64,000 bases of DNA from Lineus longissimus (Eukaryota > Nemertea > Pilidiophora > Heteronemertea > Lineidae). The first letter of the stretch is position 1; each line of letters opens with the position of its first letter. A program made the translations under genes and the position numbers. Of the stretch, positions 12,774-23,548 are shown piece after piece. Location: NCBI RefSeq assembly GCF_910592395.1, contig NC_088308.1, positions 21,901,501 to 21,965,500 of the forward strand, given 5' to 3'. The notes under the pieces were generated by a model that searched no databases, had not been told where the DNA came from, and saw nothing but the letters and a program-made list of their open reading frames with translations.

Positions 12774-14213
12774 ATGCTGTCACCTTCAGGAAAAACCTTG
12801 GTTTGTTTTGCAACTCTGACGAGCCTTTTTGGAGTGGGTGAGTTTTGGACAAAATGAATCAGAATACCAAACATGTCCAATGAGATCTTGTCTTAGCCTA
12901 GCTTAGATGGAACTTCTTGGACGGAAAGCTATAGGCAGGGCTCCGACTACTCGGCGGAGAAACGGAGACTAATAGGGAGTTTTCGCAAAGCGCCCGAAAA
13001 GTCCACGTGAACGCCTACCCCATTATTGTTCGACTTCATCATCAGGATGTCAAACGATGGGATAGGCGTTCACGTTGGCGTTTCGGGGGACTTGCGTTCC
13101 TATTGACTCTCTTCTGTTTCTTTCAGTCTTTATTGTTTATCCGATCTACTAATATAGATCAGTATTGGTCATTGTAAGATATGGCGCATGTTTAAACCAA
13201 TGACTTCTCTTGCTTCCAGCATTATCTCTGAATTGCTATGTGTGTAGTATCGACAGTGATGCCGGTGACTTTGCGTGCAGGGATTCCCTCTCCTCTTACA
13301 AGACACAAACTTGCAGTGGTGTAGAGCATTACTGCATAGTCATGAAGACAACCAAAAGTGGTAAGTAAGTGTAACATATATGTATATACCCTAAACCCTT
13401 CTCCCAAATGCCGGAGAACCAGAACACCAAATCAAAATGGCTTCTTCTCATCTTCTTCTAGAAAGCTCCTCCACCCACTGGCAATAGTTTTAGTCTCAGC
13501 TTCGTTCTTTTAGGGTATCCTGTACAGGGATACAACAAGTTGGTCGGTTCAGACCCCACAACACCCTTAAAAAGAAGGGTTTTATAGCTTTTCAATCAAA
13601 AACCTTTTGGGGTTTTTCAGTCGACACAAATATGCCCCCCCCCCCCGAAGTTTTGCAGCCAAATGAAAAATCCTTAAAGATTCTTGAGCTTGTGAATAAC
13701 CTCAAAGGGTTTTTTATGTCCCAGAAAAACCTCTACGGGCTGCATATGTAATTATTTATGTTGGCTGAAAAAACCCTAAAAGGCTTTCTAGGAGCTCAAC
13801 AATCTTTGTTTTTAAGATTGTAATTCATTATTTCGTTCATTACAAATTACCGATTTGGAGGCAGAAATGGTGGCAGGCCTTCCGCCCACGTTTCGTTTTC
13901 GTTGGTTGGCACCAGGGGGAGATGGTCAAATCAAGTTTCTTTTTCGGAGACGTGGCTCGGTTTGCCTGACTTTTGCTAAAATCTCATTACGTTTTCATTT
14001 ATTCCAGATGGTTCCAAGACGTTTATCCGCGACTGCAGCCGTTACGGCCATGGCAATGACTGTTACACGTCAGTTGCCGGGGATTACACATGTGCTCATA
14101 CATGCACGTACGACGGATGCAATCTCGGGAATGCAGGCTCCACAACCATAGCGTCAGTCTTACTCCTGCTTGGAGCCTGTCTAACAGGATGTACTTTGTC
14201 CCTCCTCTGTTAA
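12774..14213 (+). CDS. Ly6/uPAR-type GPI-anchored three-finger protein, copy A
   Basis: Three exons join in phase: 12774-12837, 13220-13360 and 14008-14213, giving 136 residues. Exon 1 encodes a signal peptide (hydrophobic VCFATLTSLFGVA). The mature protein starts near LSLNCYVC, the usual opening of a Ly6 domain. Exon 3 ends the domain with CTYDGCN, followed by a small-residue GPI site (GNAGS) and a hydrophobic tail (ASVLLLLG) up to the stop. Ten or so cysteines lie in the three-finger spacing. Family members act at the cell surface as receptors or as modulators of channels and receptors; the specific partner here cannot be told. An AATAAA at 14255-14260 is a likely polyadenylation signal. 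A nearly identical second copy is at 29498-31014. Confidence 0.9.
12965..13111. mobile_element. MITE-like fold-back in Ly6 intron 1 (copy at 29712-29859)
   Basis: Long imperfect terminal inverted repeats face each other. CGCAAAGCGCCCGAAAAGTC and CACGTGAACGCCTACCCC on the left match the complement of GGGATAGGCGTTCACGTTGG and CGTTTCGGGGGACTTGCG on the right. A short non-palindromic centre separates them. There is no coding capacity. The size (about 150 bp) and the structure fit a non-autonomous DNA transposon. It lies in the first Ly6 intron and was duplicated along with the gene. Confidence 0.65.
13561..13815. repeat. GGTTTT/AAAACC-rich dispersed repeat in Ly6 intron 2
   Basis: The stretch alternates GGTTTTT and AAAACCCT blocks around a poly-C run (about 13633-13645). 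Similar blocks occur at about 2685-2825, 30361-30615 (the segmental copy) and 39135-39295. The shared phrases are AAAACCCTAAA and GAAAAACCTCT. The family is unidentified and probably a degenerate non-coding transposon. Confidence 0.5.
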
Positions 14214-14254
14214 ACATGTAAAGACTGTCAGGAGTCAGATGATGACTGAGAACA

Positions 14255-14260
14255 AATAAA
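14255..14260 (+). promoter_or_regulatory. Polyadenylation signal AATAAA, Ly6 copy A
   Basis: A canonical AATAAA lies 42 bases after the Ly6 stop codon on the same strand. The equivalent site in the second copy is 31056-31061. Confidence 0.7.
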
Positions 14261-14763
14261 GTTAGTCATAAAATTTCACAATTTTCTTTACTATAATAAT
14301 TCAGAAAATGGCTGCTTGTTGGACATGTTGGAATTATTTGAATTTGCAGACTTGACGTCACGCGACCTTTGCTTTGCATTAGCCAATATTCTTTCTTTCC
14401 TGCTATTATGCTTGATTGTATATCTTGTGTTTATCTAATGCTAGGTTTAATTCATCAAACGTCTTCCAATCTTTCCAGCTAGGTGATTCATATGTGTTTT
14501 ACAAAGCATTTCCATAATGTATAATGTTCAGTATATTCGTGATCAGTTCTCAAACATATCAAAAGTGACCAACCATGTACTTGTACTATGTATATGTATG
14601 CATGAAAATACAATTCATCCATCCCGGGTGAAGTCTATTACAAAAACGCCCAGTATCTCTGTGATGAAATAAAGTTTCTGAATGAAGTTACTCAATACTC
14701 ATCTGATAATTTTAAGCACACTCTGAGCAAATTCAACTACAGGTGAGTATTTTAGAACCTTGA

Positions 14764-14857
14764 TCAGGGATGAATAACACTGAAAGTGTTCTTGACGGGG
14801 GCCATCCCGTGCATTAACTGCGAGTTGAATAAGCGGTAGACTCGGACAATTGTTTCG
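14764..14857 (-). pseudogene. LITAF last-exon fragment truncated by LINE
   Basis: This minus-strand stretch is nearly identical to the 3' end of the intact LITAF gene's final exon (31565-31658), including the TGA stop. It covers the codons from about ETIVRVYRLF to the C-terminus. The rest of the exon and all upstream exons are missing because the LINE begins at 14858. It is a passenger of the segmental duplication and cannot make a LITAF domain. Confidence 0.85.
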
Positions 14858-16908
14858 CGGCATGCTGAATCGTTTGAATGCAGAATTGCCGAATGACAAG
14901 ATTGTCCTATTAGGTGACCTAAACCTACACCTAGACATTCCTACGGACTCGTCGACACGCAAGTTTGGAGCTCTTCTTGATCAATTTAGCCTGATTCAGC
15001 ACGTTAAGGAAGCCACTCACATAGACGGTCATCTATTGGATCCTGTGATTTCACGAAGGGAAGACTCATCAGTCACTGACGTTTTTGTTAGTCGTCCATC
15101 AATATCTGACCACTTCGCGGTTCATTTCGTGCTGAATATGCGGAAACCACCTCTTCCAACCAAGGACATTACGTATCGAAGACAACATTGAAAATTTCTG
15201 CTCCGATTTGGCGGAAAATGTTGGTGAGATATCAGATGATATGTCATTATCAGAGTCAGTGAGTTGTTATCGAAAGTCGACAAAATTGAGGGCTCAAATG
15301 GGAAGGAACTTTTCAGTGCAGTAAACGACATCCTAGGCAAGCGTAAGACTGTGACCTTACGAGAACATTCCGATTCAGGAGATCACGCAGAACAATTCAA
15401 CAGTTTCTTCACTGAGAAGATCGAGAAAATTCATGATAGGCTGAAGGATAAAATGAAGGACAATGAATGCCATGTGAACCAAACGCCTTTTCAGGTCTGG
15501 GACTTAAGGTGCTGGAGCCGTGTACTGAAGAGGAACTAAGAAAAGTCCTTATGGCAGCACCGGCCAAGTCCTGCCGTCTAGATCCGATCCCTACCTGGCT
15601 CTTACGTAAATGTTTGAGCGTGCTACTTCCAGTGCTCGTTCGCATTATCAACAAGTCTCTCCTGCTAGGTGAAGTTCGTGCTTCTATGAAGCATGCTCTC
15701 ATTACACCTTTGCTGAAAAAGCCATCACTGGATCAAAATGAACTGTCAAATTACAGACCCGTATCGAACCTCACTTTCCTCTCTAAATTACTAGAGAGAG
15801 TGGTTGCACTGAGGCTGAAGCAGCACATGTCGTCAGAGGGGTTATATGAGCCGCACCAGTCGGCCTACCGTGAACACCATAGTACTGAAACAGTGTTAGT
15901 GAAAGTTGTCAATGATATTCTTTGTGCTCTTGACTCTCAAAACGAAGCGGTGCTTGTGCTTCTTGATTTGTCGGCTGCATTAGACACTGTGGACCATGCT
16001 CTCCTTTTGAGACGACTGCAGAACAGAATAGGACTCTCTGGCAGTGCACTGAAGTGGTTCTCGTCAGATCTCCATGACCGTATGGTCTCAGTGTGCGTAA
16101 ATGGATGTACATCAGACAGTGTTGCATTGTCAACTGGTGTCCTCAGGGCTCGGTATTGGGGCCAGTCCTTTTCAACGTGTACACATTGCCACTTGGAGAT
16201 GTGATGAGTGTCCATGATGTGCATTCCTACGAGATGTTTGCGAACGATAATCAGCTACTTGGAGTCTTCCCCAATGGAAATGTTAAACAGGGTTTGTCTT
16301 CTGTTGGAAATGTTGAATTCTGCATTCAAAGCATTGGAAGGTGGCTAGTTGCAAACAACCTATGTTTTAATGGTCCAAAAACAGAGTTTATGGCGATCTC
16401 CTCGACTAGACGAACTCCGTGCATCTCTACAATAACTGTCGATGGAGAAGTGATAAAGAGTTCGGATTTCCTACGAGATCTTGGTGGCTGGTTGGACAGT
16501 CACATGAACATGACTGTTCAAGTGAAGAAAGTCTGTAAAAGTGCATTTGCCAACTTGCACTCCATTAGGCGCATTCGAAAATATCTGGATGCTAACAGCA
16601 CCAAAAAGTTGGTGCATGCTTTGGTGACTTCTCGCTTGGACTATAATAACGCTCTGCTGCATGGTCTTCCTAAGATAACCATTGCTCCAATGCAAAGGGT
16701 TCAGAATGCAGCAGCCAGGCTTATTAGTAAAACGCGTAAACGGGACCATATAACACCGGTACTAAAGGAACTTCACTGGTTGCCAGTACACTTGCGCATT
16801 GAGTACAAAATCATCAACTTGACGCATAAAATCTTACATGGAAGGGCACCAGTTTACCTTGAACAGCTGGTTAAATGTCTGGACGCAAGGGCCCAACGCG
16901 CCGCGTAG
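14858..16908 (+). mobile_element. 5'-truncated CR1/L2-like LINE: endonuclease end and reverse transcriptase, decayed
   Basis: The element begins inside the endonuclease domain (KIVLLGDLNLHLD, then SISDHFAVHF). It continues into a reverse transcriptase with NYRPVSNLTFLSKLLERV, DTVDHALLLRRL and PQGSVLGPVLFNVYTLPLGD, then a C-terminal PRVQNAAARL-type region (MQRVQNAAARLI) and HWLPVHLRIEYKI. These are hallmarks of the CR1/L2/Jockey group. Frames change near 15190-15290, 15470 and 16130. The catalytic YADD box is altered to FANDNQL. It is therefore inactive. The element breaks at about 16908 and its 3' end resumes near 19538. It lies exactly at the junction between the two segmental copies. Confidence 0.9.
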
Positions 16909-17280
16909 CGGCAAAAAAGCGAAGCTGGCGAAACATTTATAACGGGTCACCGTCACTTATTATTGGACTTATAGCGCATTTACGGGGTTGCAACTATTTT
17001 GCTTTATAGTGTCACCAGGAAAGAAAAGCATGCGACATAACGCCGATCTATTTGTATAAAGTGATAATTGGAAGGTATATAGTAGGAAATATCAATAAAA
17101 TAATCATTCCATGTCGTCTTTTGAGGGCATTTTTGATTGTAAAAAATATATGTGTACGTCACCGTAGTCTCTGCAATGATAATTTTATCAGAGCAGTCTC
17201 GCGCAAGTAGAAGTTCTTTACCTACTAGTTCTTCACTTATTAGTCTCAACGTCTGGCGCAAAGCCAGACGTTTTCCATTA

Positions 17281-17413
17281 CGATTTCACTACGATGTTTG
17301 ACAATAAGGAGCAGTGCGCGAGATATGCTAATGAGCAGACTTCCCTCGCTTGAGTTTCTGAAGAATGTTCCATATCGCGCTAAGCTCATCACTGCTGATT
17401 ATGACAGGCGTGC
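17281..17413 (+). repeat. 133-bp direct repeat, left copy
   Basis: Matches 18841-18973 with about ten substitutions. The copies are separated by 1560 bp, start to start. Both start at CGATTTCACTACG and end at GACAGGCGTGCA, after which the flanks differ. They could be long terminal repeats of a small element, but TG...CA ends and flanking target duplications were not seen. Confidence 0.65.
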
Positions 17414-18840
17414 AGCGGTAGGTATCTGCTCCCCAACTTCCACCCTAATACGGTACAATAAGTTACCATTTGATGAGAATGGGACAATGCCCTCACTGTG
17501 TATGGAGTCATAGGGATAAGAAGACATTATTCATTAGTGTTGGTACAAGTGATTTTGCCCAAAAAGCATGCGCATTCAAAAAACAAAATATGCAAGGTAT
17601 CACGTACATGTAACATGACCATGACGACGTGCAGAAAGTGCACTGGCCAGTGCATACCCTATGGCTATGTATAGTAAACATGGTAAACATGAACAACATC
17701 ATTATTCATCGGCAGTTCATTTTACTCCGAGCTTTTCCTGAAACATATTGCCATGATGATTAGGCCTACCATGTACCATGACCAATAACGGCACTAGATC
17801 ATGTAGATGTCCACAAGTTCACATGAACCGTATAATCCCGCATAATCCCGCATGGCGCATGTGGGGCATGCGTCTAAACCAAAGCCCCAAAATCACTTGT
17901 TTTGGTCTATTTCACTTGTGTTTCCCCCGTCTCCCAGTCCATAATACATTTACAGTTTACAATCCCCGATCATGGCCCAACAAAAGGTCATCGGTTGACT
18001 AAAGCCAAGGAACACAACTGTTCAATGGATTTATAGTTGAATGCGATCAAACTACATCTTTTCAATCGTGGATTGTAAATTTAACCCCATGGGCCTAGGG
18101 AAGGCCCTATAACAATACTTTCGACACAGTTATTATCTCCGCTGCCTCCACCATGTTACACACAGTGCTCACTGCTGATTCTAAAATGCGCCACCTAGTC
18201 AATTGCACTATCGTCATCACCTCATCATACTTCATTGACATTACAGGCACACATTGACATAGACCACTGTTGCAATCAACGACACAGTCGCTATCCAAGT
18301 AGCATTATAGAGGTAATTATCATTATCATACCTCATTAGCATGTGAACCAATCGCGTCGCGTCCTTTGCGATCACGGCAAAGCCTCATGGAATAATGTCG
18401 TTCAACGTTGAATAATTTTTCATATTCCATGCCTACAACTTCAATTTCTTCATAATCCATGGCTAGAAGTTCAATACTAATATAATATCCAAGATAAAGT
18501 TACAAGAAGTAGTCAATAGGGGTCTCTCACCTCTCACTGTATGTCCACACTATTCACGCTTGTACGAGGAATACATTCAATGCTGAATCTAACAACACCC
18601 AGTGCCCTTACTCTGTATATTAGTCACTGGAAGATGGCCCATTTCACTCCTTGCTTCTACTTCACCTATAGTCTCATTGCAAACGCCTCAGTTCTATGAT
18701 ATCACATTCACTTTCAGCTGTCATGCAACGCAACAACTGTGCTATCTGCCATCGCACATCAACGAAGAAGTGCAGCCGCCCACATTCCACCTCACGTCTG
18801 TCCGACCAGCTGCAATCCTCGAGGACGCCACACTGTACCA

Positions 18841-18973
18841 CGATTTCACTACGATGTTTGACAAGAAGGAGCAGTGCGCGAGATAGGCTAATGAGCAGAC
18901 TTACCTCGCTTGAGTTTCGGAAGAATGTTTCATATCGCGCTACGCTGACCACTGCTGACCATGACAGGCGTGC
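18841..18973 (+). repeat. 133-bp direct repeat, right copy
   Basis: Partner of 17281-17413. Frames in this copy read through, for example around TMFDKKEQCAR, so the repeat may derive from a coding part of a transposon, but no family is recognised. Confidence 0.65.
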
Positions 18974-19499
18974 ATTGGACTGGTACAGGTTGGAACTGAA
19001 CATTGAATATGCTGGTGGTGACGCTTTCTGATGAGAAGTTGGTCGTGACTGATGCAGTATCCTTGGACTTGTCCACAGCATCGTTCAATCATTGCTCTCT
19101 GAGCTGCCTTGATTCTGTACCCAAATACTAAGACCAAATGCCTGTTGACTGTGCTTTAAGAGAGACTGGCGCCATGCCTAGAGATATGACTGACCCCTAT
19201 TGGCAAATTTGTATGACTTTATCTTGCCTACCTAGCTGCTGCCTATAGTCTCCCTTTAACTGCGGAACACTTCAAAGTCGATAAAATGCCATGTTCCACC
19301 TTTTAATGTGTTCAGACTGCCATTTTCAAAATAATCAAGTCAGGACACTGCCTTCTAGTCTCATAATAAATTTTGCTTTCCTCAATATATAATAACATTT
19401 CTTCTTCTTCAATGCTTTCATCATTCCAAACTTCTCCTCCTCTGACTTTTACAGGGGTACAGTCATGGCAATCAAAACCCAAATACTGAGACCAAATGC

Positions 19500-19563
19500 C
19501 TGTTGACTGTGCTTTAAGAGAGACTGGCGCCATGCCTAGTCTCTCTTAAAGCACAGTCAACAG
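19500..19563. repeat. Perfect 26-bp inverted repeat with 12-base loop
   Basis: The left arm 19500-19525 (CTGTTGACTGTGCTTTAAGA and on) is perfectly complementary to the right arm 19538-19563. The loop is GGCGCCATGCCT. The left arm also occurs upstream, near 19142-19167, as part of a 62-bp direct repeat. The right arm leads into LINE 3' sequence, so the fold-back marks the edge of the block inserted in the LINE. Confidence 0.85.
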
Positions 19564-19921
19564 ACACCAACCCCCTCAGACTCAGAAACCACAAACGCCC
19601 AACCCTTCCTGCTACCCTAATACTTCTGGATTGCCATCGTACAACGCGTTCGATGGACGAAGGTTCCTCGAAATTGGCCGTAAAACGAACAAAGACACTT
19701 TACGGGGATCGCAGTTTCTCAGCGTCCTCGGCACGGCTGTGGAATAAGTTGCCGACGGAACTAACTGCGATTGACAATCAGGACACATTTAGGAAGCGCT
19801 TGAAGTGTTGGCTGTTCGAGAGGCATTATCAGTGACAATGAGTGGAAATCAACAAATAGCGCTTAAACAGCAATGCGGTCTGAGTAGCGCTATACAAATA
19901 CTAGACATTATTTTATTATTA
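19538..19921 (+). mobile_element. 3' end of the CR1/L2-like LINE with ATT tail
   Basis: It encodes the usual C-terminus of this LINE class (YGDRSFSASSARLWNKLP, then FRKRLKCWLF), followed by a GCGCTATACAAATA 3' UTR motif and a short (ATT)n tail ending at 19921-19924. The tail abuts the truncated caspase exon 3 of copy B. Read on the minus strand, the tail gives TAA stop codons and AATAAA at 19912-19917. The left limit is uncertain because the inserted block begins there. Confidence 0.88.
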
Positions 19922-20775
19922 TTAAGGTTCGGTCTCTGCCAGTTCATCAAGAAAAATCGGTAGTTCCATAGACGACCAATCACCTTCAGTTTCTGCATAT
20001 TCATCAAGACAACTCGGTAGCTTTGCGGAAGATGGCTCACCACTTGGTTGTTGGGAAGGTTCGGTCTCTGCCAGTTCATCAAGAAAAATCGGTAGTTCCA
20101 TAGACGACAAATCACCTTCAGTTTCTGCATATTCATCAAGACAACTCGGTAGCTTTGCGGAAGATGGCTCACCACTTGGTTGTTGGGAAGGTTCGGTCTC
20201 TGCCAGTTCATCAAGAAATATCGGTAGTTCCATAGACGACCAATCACCTTCAGTTTCTGCATATTCATCAAGACAACTCGGTAGCTTTGCGGAAGATGGC
20301 TCACCACTTGGTTGTTGGGAAGGTTCGGTCTCTGCCAGTTCATCAAGAAATATCGGTAGTTCCATAGACGACCAATCACCTTCAGTTTCTGCATATTCAT
20401 CAAGACAACTCGGTAGCTTTGCGGAAGATGGCTCACCACTTGGTTGTTGGGAAGGTTCGGTCTCTGCCAGTTCATCAAGAAATATCGGTAGTTCCATAGA
20501 CGACCAATCACCTTCAGTTTCTGCATATTCATCAAGACAACTCGGTAGCTTTGCGGAAGATGGCTCACCACTTGGTTGTTGGGAAGGTTCGGTCTCTGCC
20601 AGTTCATCAAGAAATATCGGTAGTTCCATAGACGACCAATCACCTTCAGTTTCTGCATATTCATCAAGACAACTCGGTAGCTTTGCGGAAGATGGCTCAC
20701 CACTTGGTTGTTGGGAAGGTTCGGTCTCTGCCAGTTCATCAAGAAATATCGGTAGTTCCATAGACGACGAATAAC
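19922..20775 (-). repeat. 132-bp tandem repeat array in copy B exon 3
   Basis: Seven units, the last partial, each encode 44 residues: GDWSSMELPIFLDELAETEP followed by a SQQPSGEPSSAKLPSCLDEY part. Units are almost identical, so amplification is recent. Copy A has only one diverged equivalent and copy C has four units, so this array expanded after the segmental duplication. Confidence 0.9.
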
Positions 20776-23371
20776 CTTCAGACTGATGGGTTGAATAGGC
20801 AGGTGCCTGCCCAAAATTACTGGTCTGTAGTTTCATAGACGACGAATCACCACCAGTAGGTTGGGCAGGACTGGTCTGTACATGTTCAAAATTACCGGTC
20901 TGTAGTTTCATAGACGACGAATCGCCACCAGCAGGCTGTGCGGGACTGGTCTGTGCCTGTTCAAAATTACCAGTCTGTAGTTTCATAGACGACGAATCGC
21001 CACCAGTAGGTTGGACAGGACTGGCCTGTGCCTGTTCAAAGTTACTGCTCTGTAGTTTCATAGACGACGAATCGCCACCAGCAGGTTTGGCATGACTGGT
21101 CTGTGCCTGTTCAAAATGACTGCAATATAGTTTCATAGACGACGAATCGCCACCAGCAGGCTGGGTATGACTGGCCTGTGCCTGTTCAAAATAACCAGTC
21201 TGTAGTATCATCGACCACGAATCACCACCAGTAGGTTGGGCATGACTGGCCTGTGCCTGTTCAAAATGCATGTTCGGTAGTTTTGTAAACATTGAATTCC
21301 CACCGGTAGGCTGGTTCGAGCTCATCTGTGCCTCTTCAAATTGACTGCTCTGTAGTTTCATCGACATTGAATCGCCACCAGTAGGTTTGGCATGACTGGA
21401 CTGTGCCTGTTCAAAATGACCAGTCTGTAGTTTCATAGACGACGAATCACCACCAGCAGGTTTGGCATGACTGGCCTGTGCCTGTTTAAAATGACTGCTA
21501 TGTAGTTTCATAGACGACGAATCGCCACCAGCAGGCTGGGTATGACTGGCCTGTGCCTGTTCAAAATTACCAGTCTGTAGTATCATCGACCACGAATCAC
21601 CACCAGCAGGTTTTGCATGACTGGCCTGTGCGTGTTCAAAATTACCAGTCTGTAGTTTCATCAACGACGAATCACCACCAGTAGGTTGGGCATGACTGCC
21701 GTGTGCCTGTTCAAAATGACTGCTCTGTAGTTTCATAGACGACGAATTGCCATCAGCAGGTTTGGCATGACTGGCCTGTGCCTGTTCAAAATTACCGGTC
21801 TGTAGTTTCATAGACGACGAATCGCCACCAGCAGGCTGGGTATGACTGGCCTGTGCTTGTTCAAAATAACCAGTCTGTAGTTTCATCGACCACGAATCAC
21901 CACCAGTGGCAGTATTTTGGGCATGACTGGCCTGTGCCTGTTCAAAATGCATGTTCCGTAGTTTTGTAAACATTGAATTACCACCGGTAGGCTGGTTCGG
22001 GCTCATCTGTGCCTCTCCAAATTGACTGCTCTGTAGTTTCATCGACATTGAATCGCCACCAGTAGGTTTGGCATGACTGGCCTGTGCTTGTTCAAAATTA
22101 CCAGTCTGTAGTTTCATAGACGACGAATCACCACCAGTTGCCCGGGCAGAGCTGGTTTGTGCCTGTTTAAAATTACCTGCTTAAAATTATGCGGCTGTGA
22201 TTGGTATGTGCTGGTCTCAGCGGCTGGATTTGAATGACATCTCATATATGATTCTTGAGAAGGGGGAACCCGTGTCAGTTCAAGACTCCTAGACTGCGTG
22301 GACTCGCTCTCGCCCTGTCTTGGATAGCCAATATTCGGGATCGATGCTTGAGTGCCAAATTTGGGAATGGAATCGTCATCGTCTGGTCGAACAGATTCTC
22401 GTAAATATCTCCTTGGTTGCTTGCCTAGAACAAAAAGAGACATGTCAGATCAATAAAAACGACATTGGCTTATCTGACTTGTTGATGTATGATATATAAG
22501 GATATGTGGTACACAATGTAGAAATTTATGTTCATGTACGTTCTTGGAGTAGTGTTGTCACTCTGCAGTCAACATCTCTCCCAGATGTTGTCCAGAACTT
22601 TGCCCCGAATGTGTTTGCTGTGGCTTATCTTTTATATGTGCAAGTGACATTTTAGCAAAAAGCTTGAAATAAGCTAAACCATTGAGTCTATAAAACATCC
22701 TACTAACCTAATATTATGTTTGTTTTGTCCTCATATTCTGCAACTGCTTTAATTTGCTTTTCTTTTCCCATCCTTTGCAGGCATTTGATGATAAATTCAT
22801 AGTCACCAAGTTTAATATGTTGTCTCCTGTAAAGCAAGCACACAGGTGAAAATGATAACATTATGTCAATGAAAAAACACCAAACTTTTTTTCTACAATT
22901 AGTCGTGTTGATATCATGTTATGTCAAACATTCTGACTTCAAACCTATTCAAAATTATCATTTTCAAATTCCCATGACTTTCTGGTCCTAAGCCTCTAGT
23001 TTTGGGAGGACGTGGTAAGGCAAATTGGGGTTAATAAGACAAGAGTCCTTGATTAGTCAACGTCCAAGATTTTCTCTAGAAGCCTTAATATAAAGGCATT
23101 CATTAGCCGCAGTGCCAGCTCTGTTTATTGATACACATCAATGACAAATGGAGTAACCAATAGCTTTCTTTGAAATCCTTCCATCAACTTACTGTTCGAG
23201 CTGTTGCCAAACCTTTTCAAAGGTCTTGCATTTTTCTAAGTAGTAGGGTTGGATGGCGTTGAAAAATCCAATTTCATCCTTGAAACTCTCGAGTTCCTCC
23301 TTTTTAAGTTCACCCTTCAGGTAGAAAATAAGATCTACCTGCAACTCCAAGCCTGTTGGTATGTCAGACAT
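19922..23371 (-). pseudogene. DED-caspase copy B: no protease domain, frameshifted, promoterless
   Basis: Exon 1 (23193-23371), exon 2 (22708-22826) and the start of exon 3 (22424 leftwards) are intact and spliceable. In exon 3 a deletion joins SQPHN to NFKQ out of frame. Translation then stops at 22114, giving about 202 residues (DED plus about 100). The 25-residue repeats continue in the other frame from 22117 to about 20780. They are followed by seven units (the last partial) of a 132-bp repeat (MELPIFLDELAETEP type) ending in the LINE tail. The protease exons are absent. Only about 40 bp of the exon 1 flank remain before LINE DNA, so its own promoter is gone. A short DED protein driven from elsewhere is possible but unsupported. 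Confidence 0.85.
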
Positions 23372-23411
23372 TGTTGGTCGGAATCTCTTGAAAATGAAAA
23401 AGAAATTGTAC

Positions 23412-23548
23412 ACATTTAGGAAGCGCTTGAAGTGTTGGCTGTTCGAGAGGCATTATCAGTGACAATGAGTGGAAATCAACAAATAGCGCTTAAACAGCAA
23501 TGCGGTCTGAGTAGCGCTATACAAATACTAGACATTATTTTATTATTA
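23412..23548 (+). mobile_element. Second copy of LINE 3' end
   Basis: This stretch is nearly identical to 19785-19921: the last codons of the LINE ORF, its 3' UTR and the ATT tail. It arose by the 3.6-kb tandem duplication, not by a new insertion, because its left side joins directly to the caspase exon 1 flank. On the minus strand it supplies the stop (23549-23551) and AATAAA (23539-23544) for copy C. Confidence 0.88.
23539..23544 (-). promoter_or_regulatory. LINE-derived AATAAA downstream of copy C stop
   Basis: The antisense of the LINE ATT tail reads TAATAATAATAAAATAATG. This gives an in-frame TAA at 23549-23551 and a canonical AATAAA a few bases later. The signal sits unusually close to the stop codon. 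The same arrangement is at 19912-19924 for copy B. Use of the signal is inferred, not shown. Confidence 0.5.

Larger units (their letters stand above)
7268..14857. repeat. Left copy of large segmental duplication
   Basis: This segment (caspase exon 3 interior, exons 2 and 1, the intergenic region, the whole Ly6 gene and part of the LITAF last exon) is repeated in the same order and orientation at about 19928-31658. Upstream of caspase exon 1 the two copies are nearly identical, with an offset rising from 16713 (exon 1) to 16801 (right edge) through small indels. Homology stops after base 14857, where the LINE begins, and after 31658 in the right copy. The left limit lies inside the repeat array, so its exact base is uncertain. 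Confidence 0.9.
16909..19537. mobile_element. Composite repeat block inserted in the LINE
   Basis: About 2.6 kb interrupts the LINE between its reverse transcriptase and its C-terminal end. It contains a 133-bp direct repeat (17281-17413 and 18841-18973, about 93% alike by eye) whose copies begin CGATTTCACTACGATGTTTG, and a 62-bp direct repeat (about 19120-19181 and 19479-19537). A small perfect stem (CGTCTGGC/GCCAGACG) lies near 17250-17270. No transposase is recognisable. The direct repeats could be ends of one or two non-autonomous elements or products of rearrangement. Confidence 0.5.
19783..23411. repeat. 3.6-kb tandem duplication, unit 1 (unit 2 is 23410-26892)
   Basis: Unit 1 starts inside the LINE 3' end (ACACATTTAGG) and runs through caspase copy B to about 40 bp upstream of exon 1 (AAATTGTAC). 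There the sequence jumps back to ACATTTAGGAAGCG of the LINE. Unit 2 runs from that jump to the same upstream point at 26892 and then continues into normal flank. The junction shows only about 2 bp of shared bases (AC), which suggests end joining rather than homologous exchange. Unit 2 is slightly shorter because its 132-bp array has fewer units. Confidence 0.88.

Noticed and set aside
12638-12880. Minus-strand 80-residue frame conserved in both segmental copies
   Set aside because: It lies opposite Ly6 exon 1 and its signal peptide. Conservation is explained by the recent duplication, and no family or splice signals support it.
20000-20814. Long minus-strand frame of about 320 residues (RLWNYRYFLMNWQRPN repeats)
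   Set aside because: This is the alternative frame of the 132-bp repeat array of caspase copy B. The unit length is a multiple of three, so all frames stay open.
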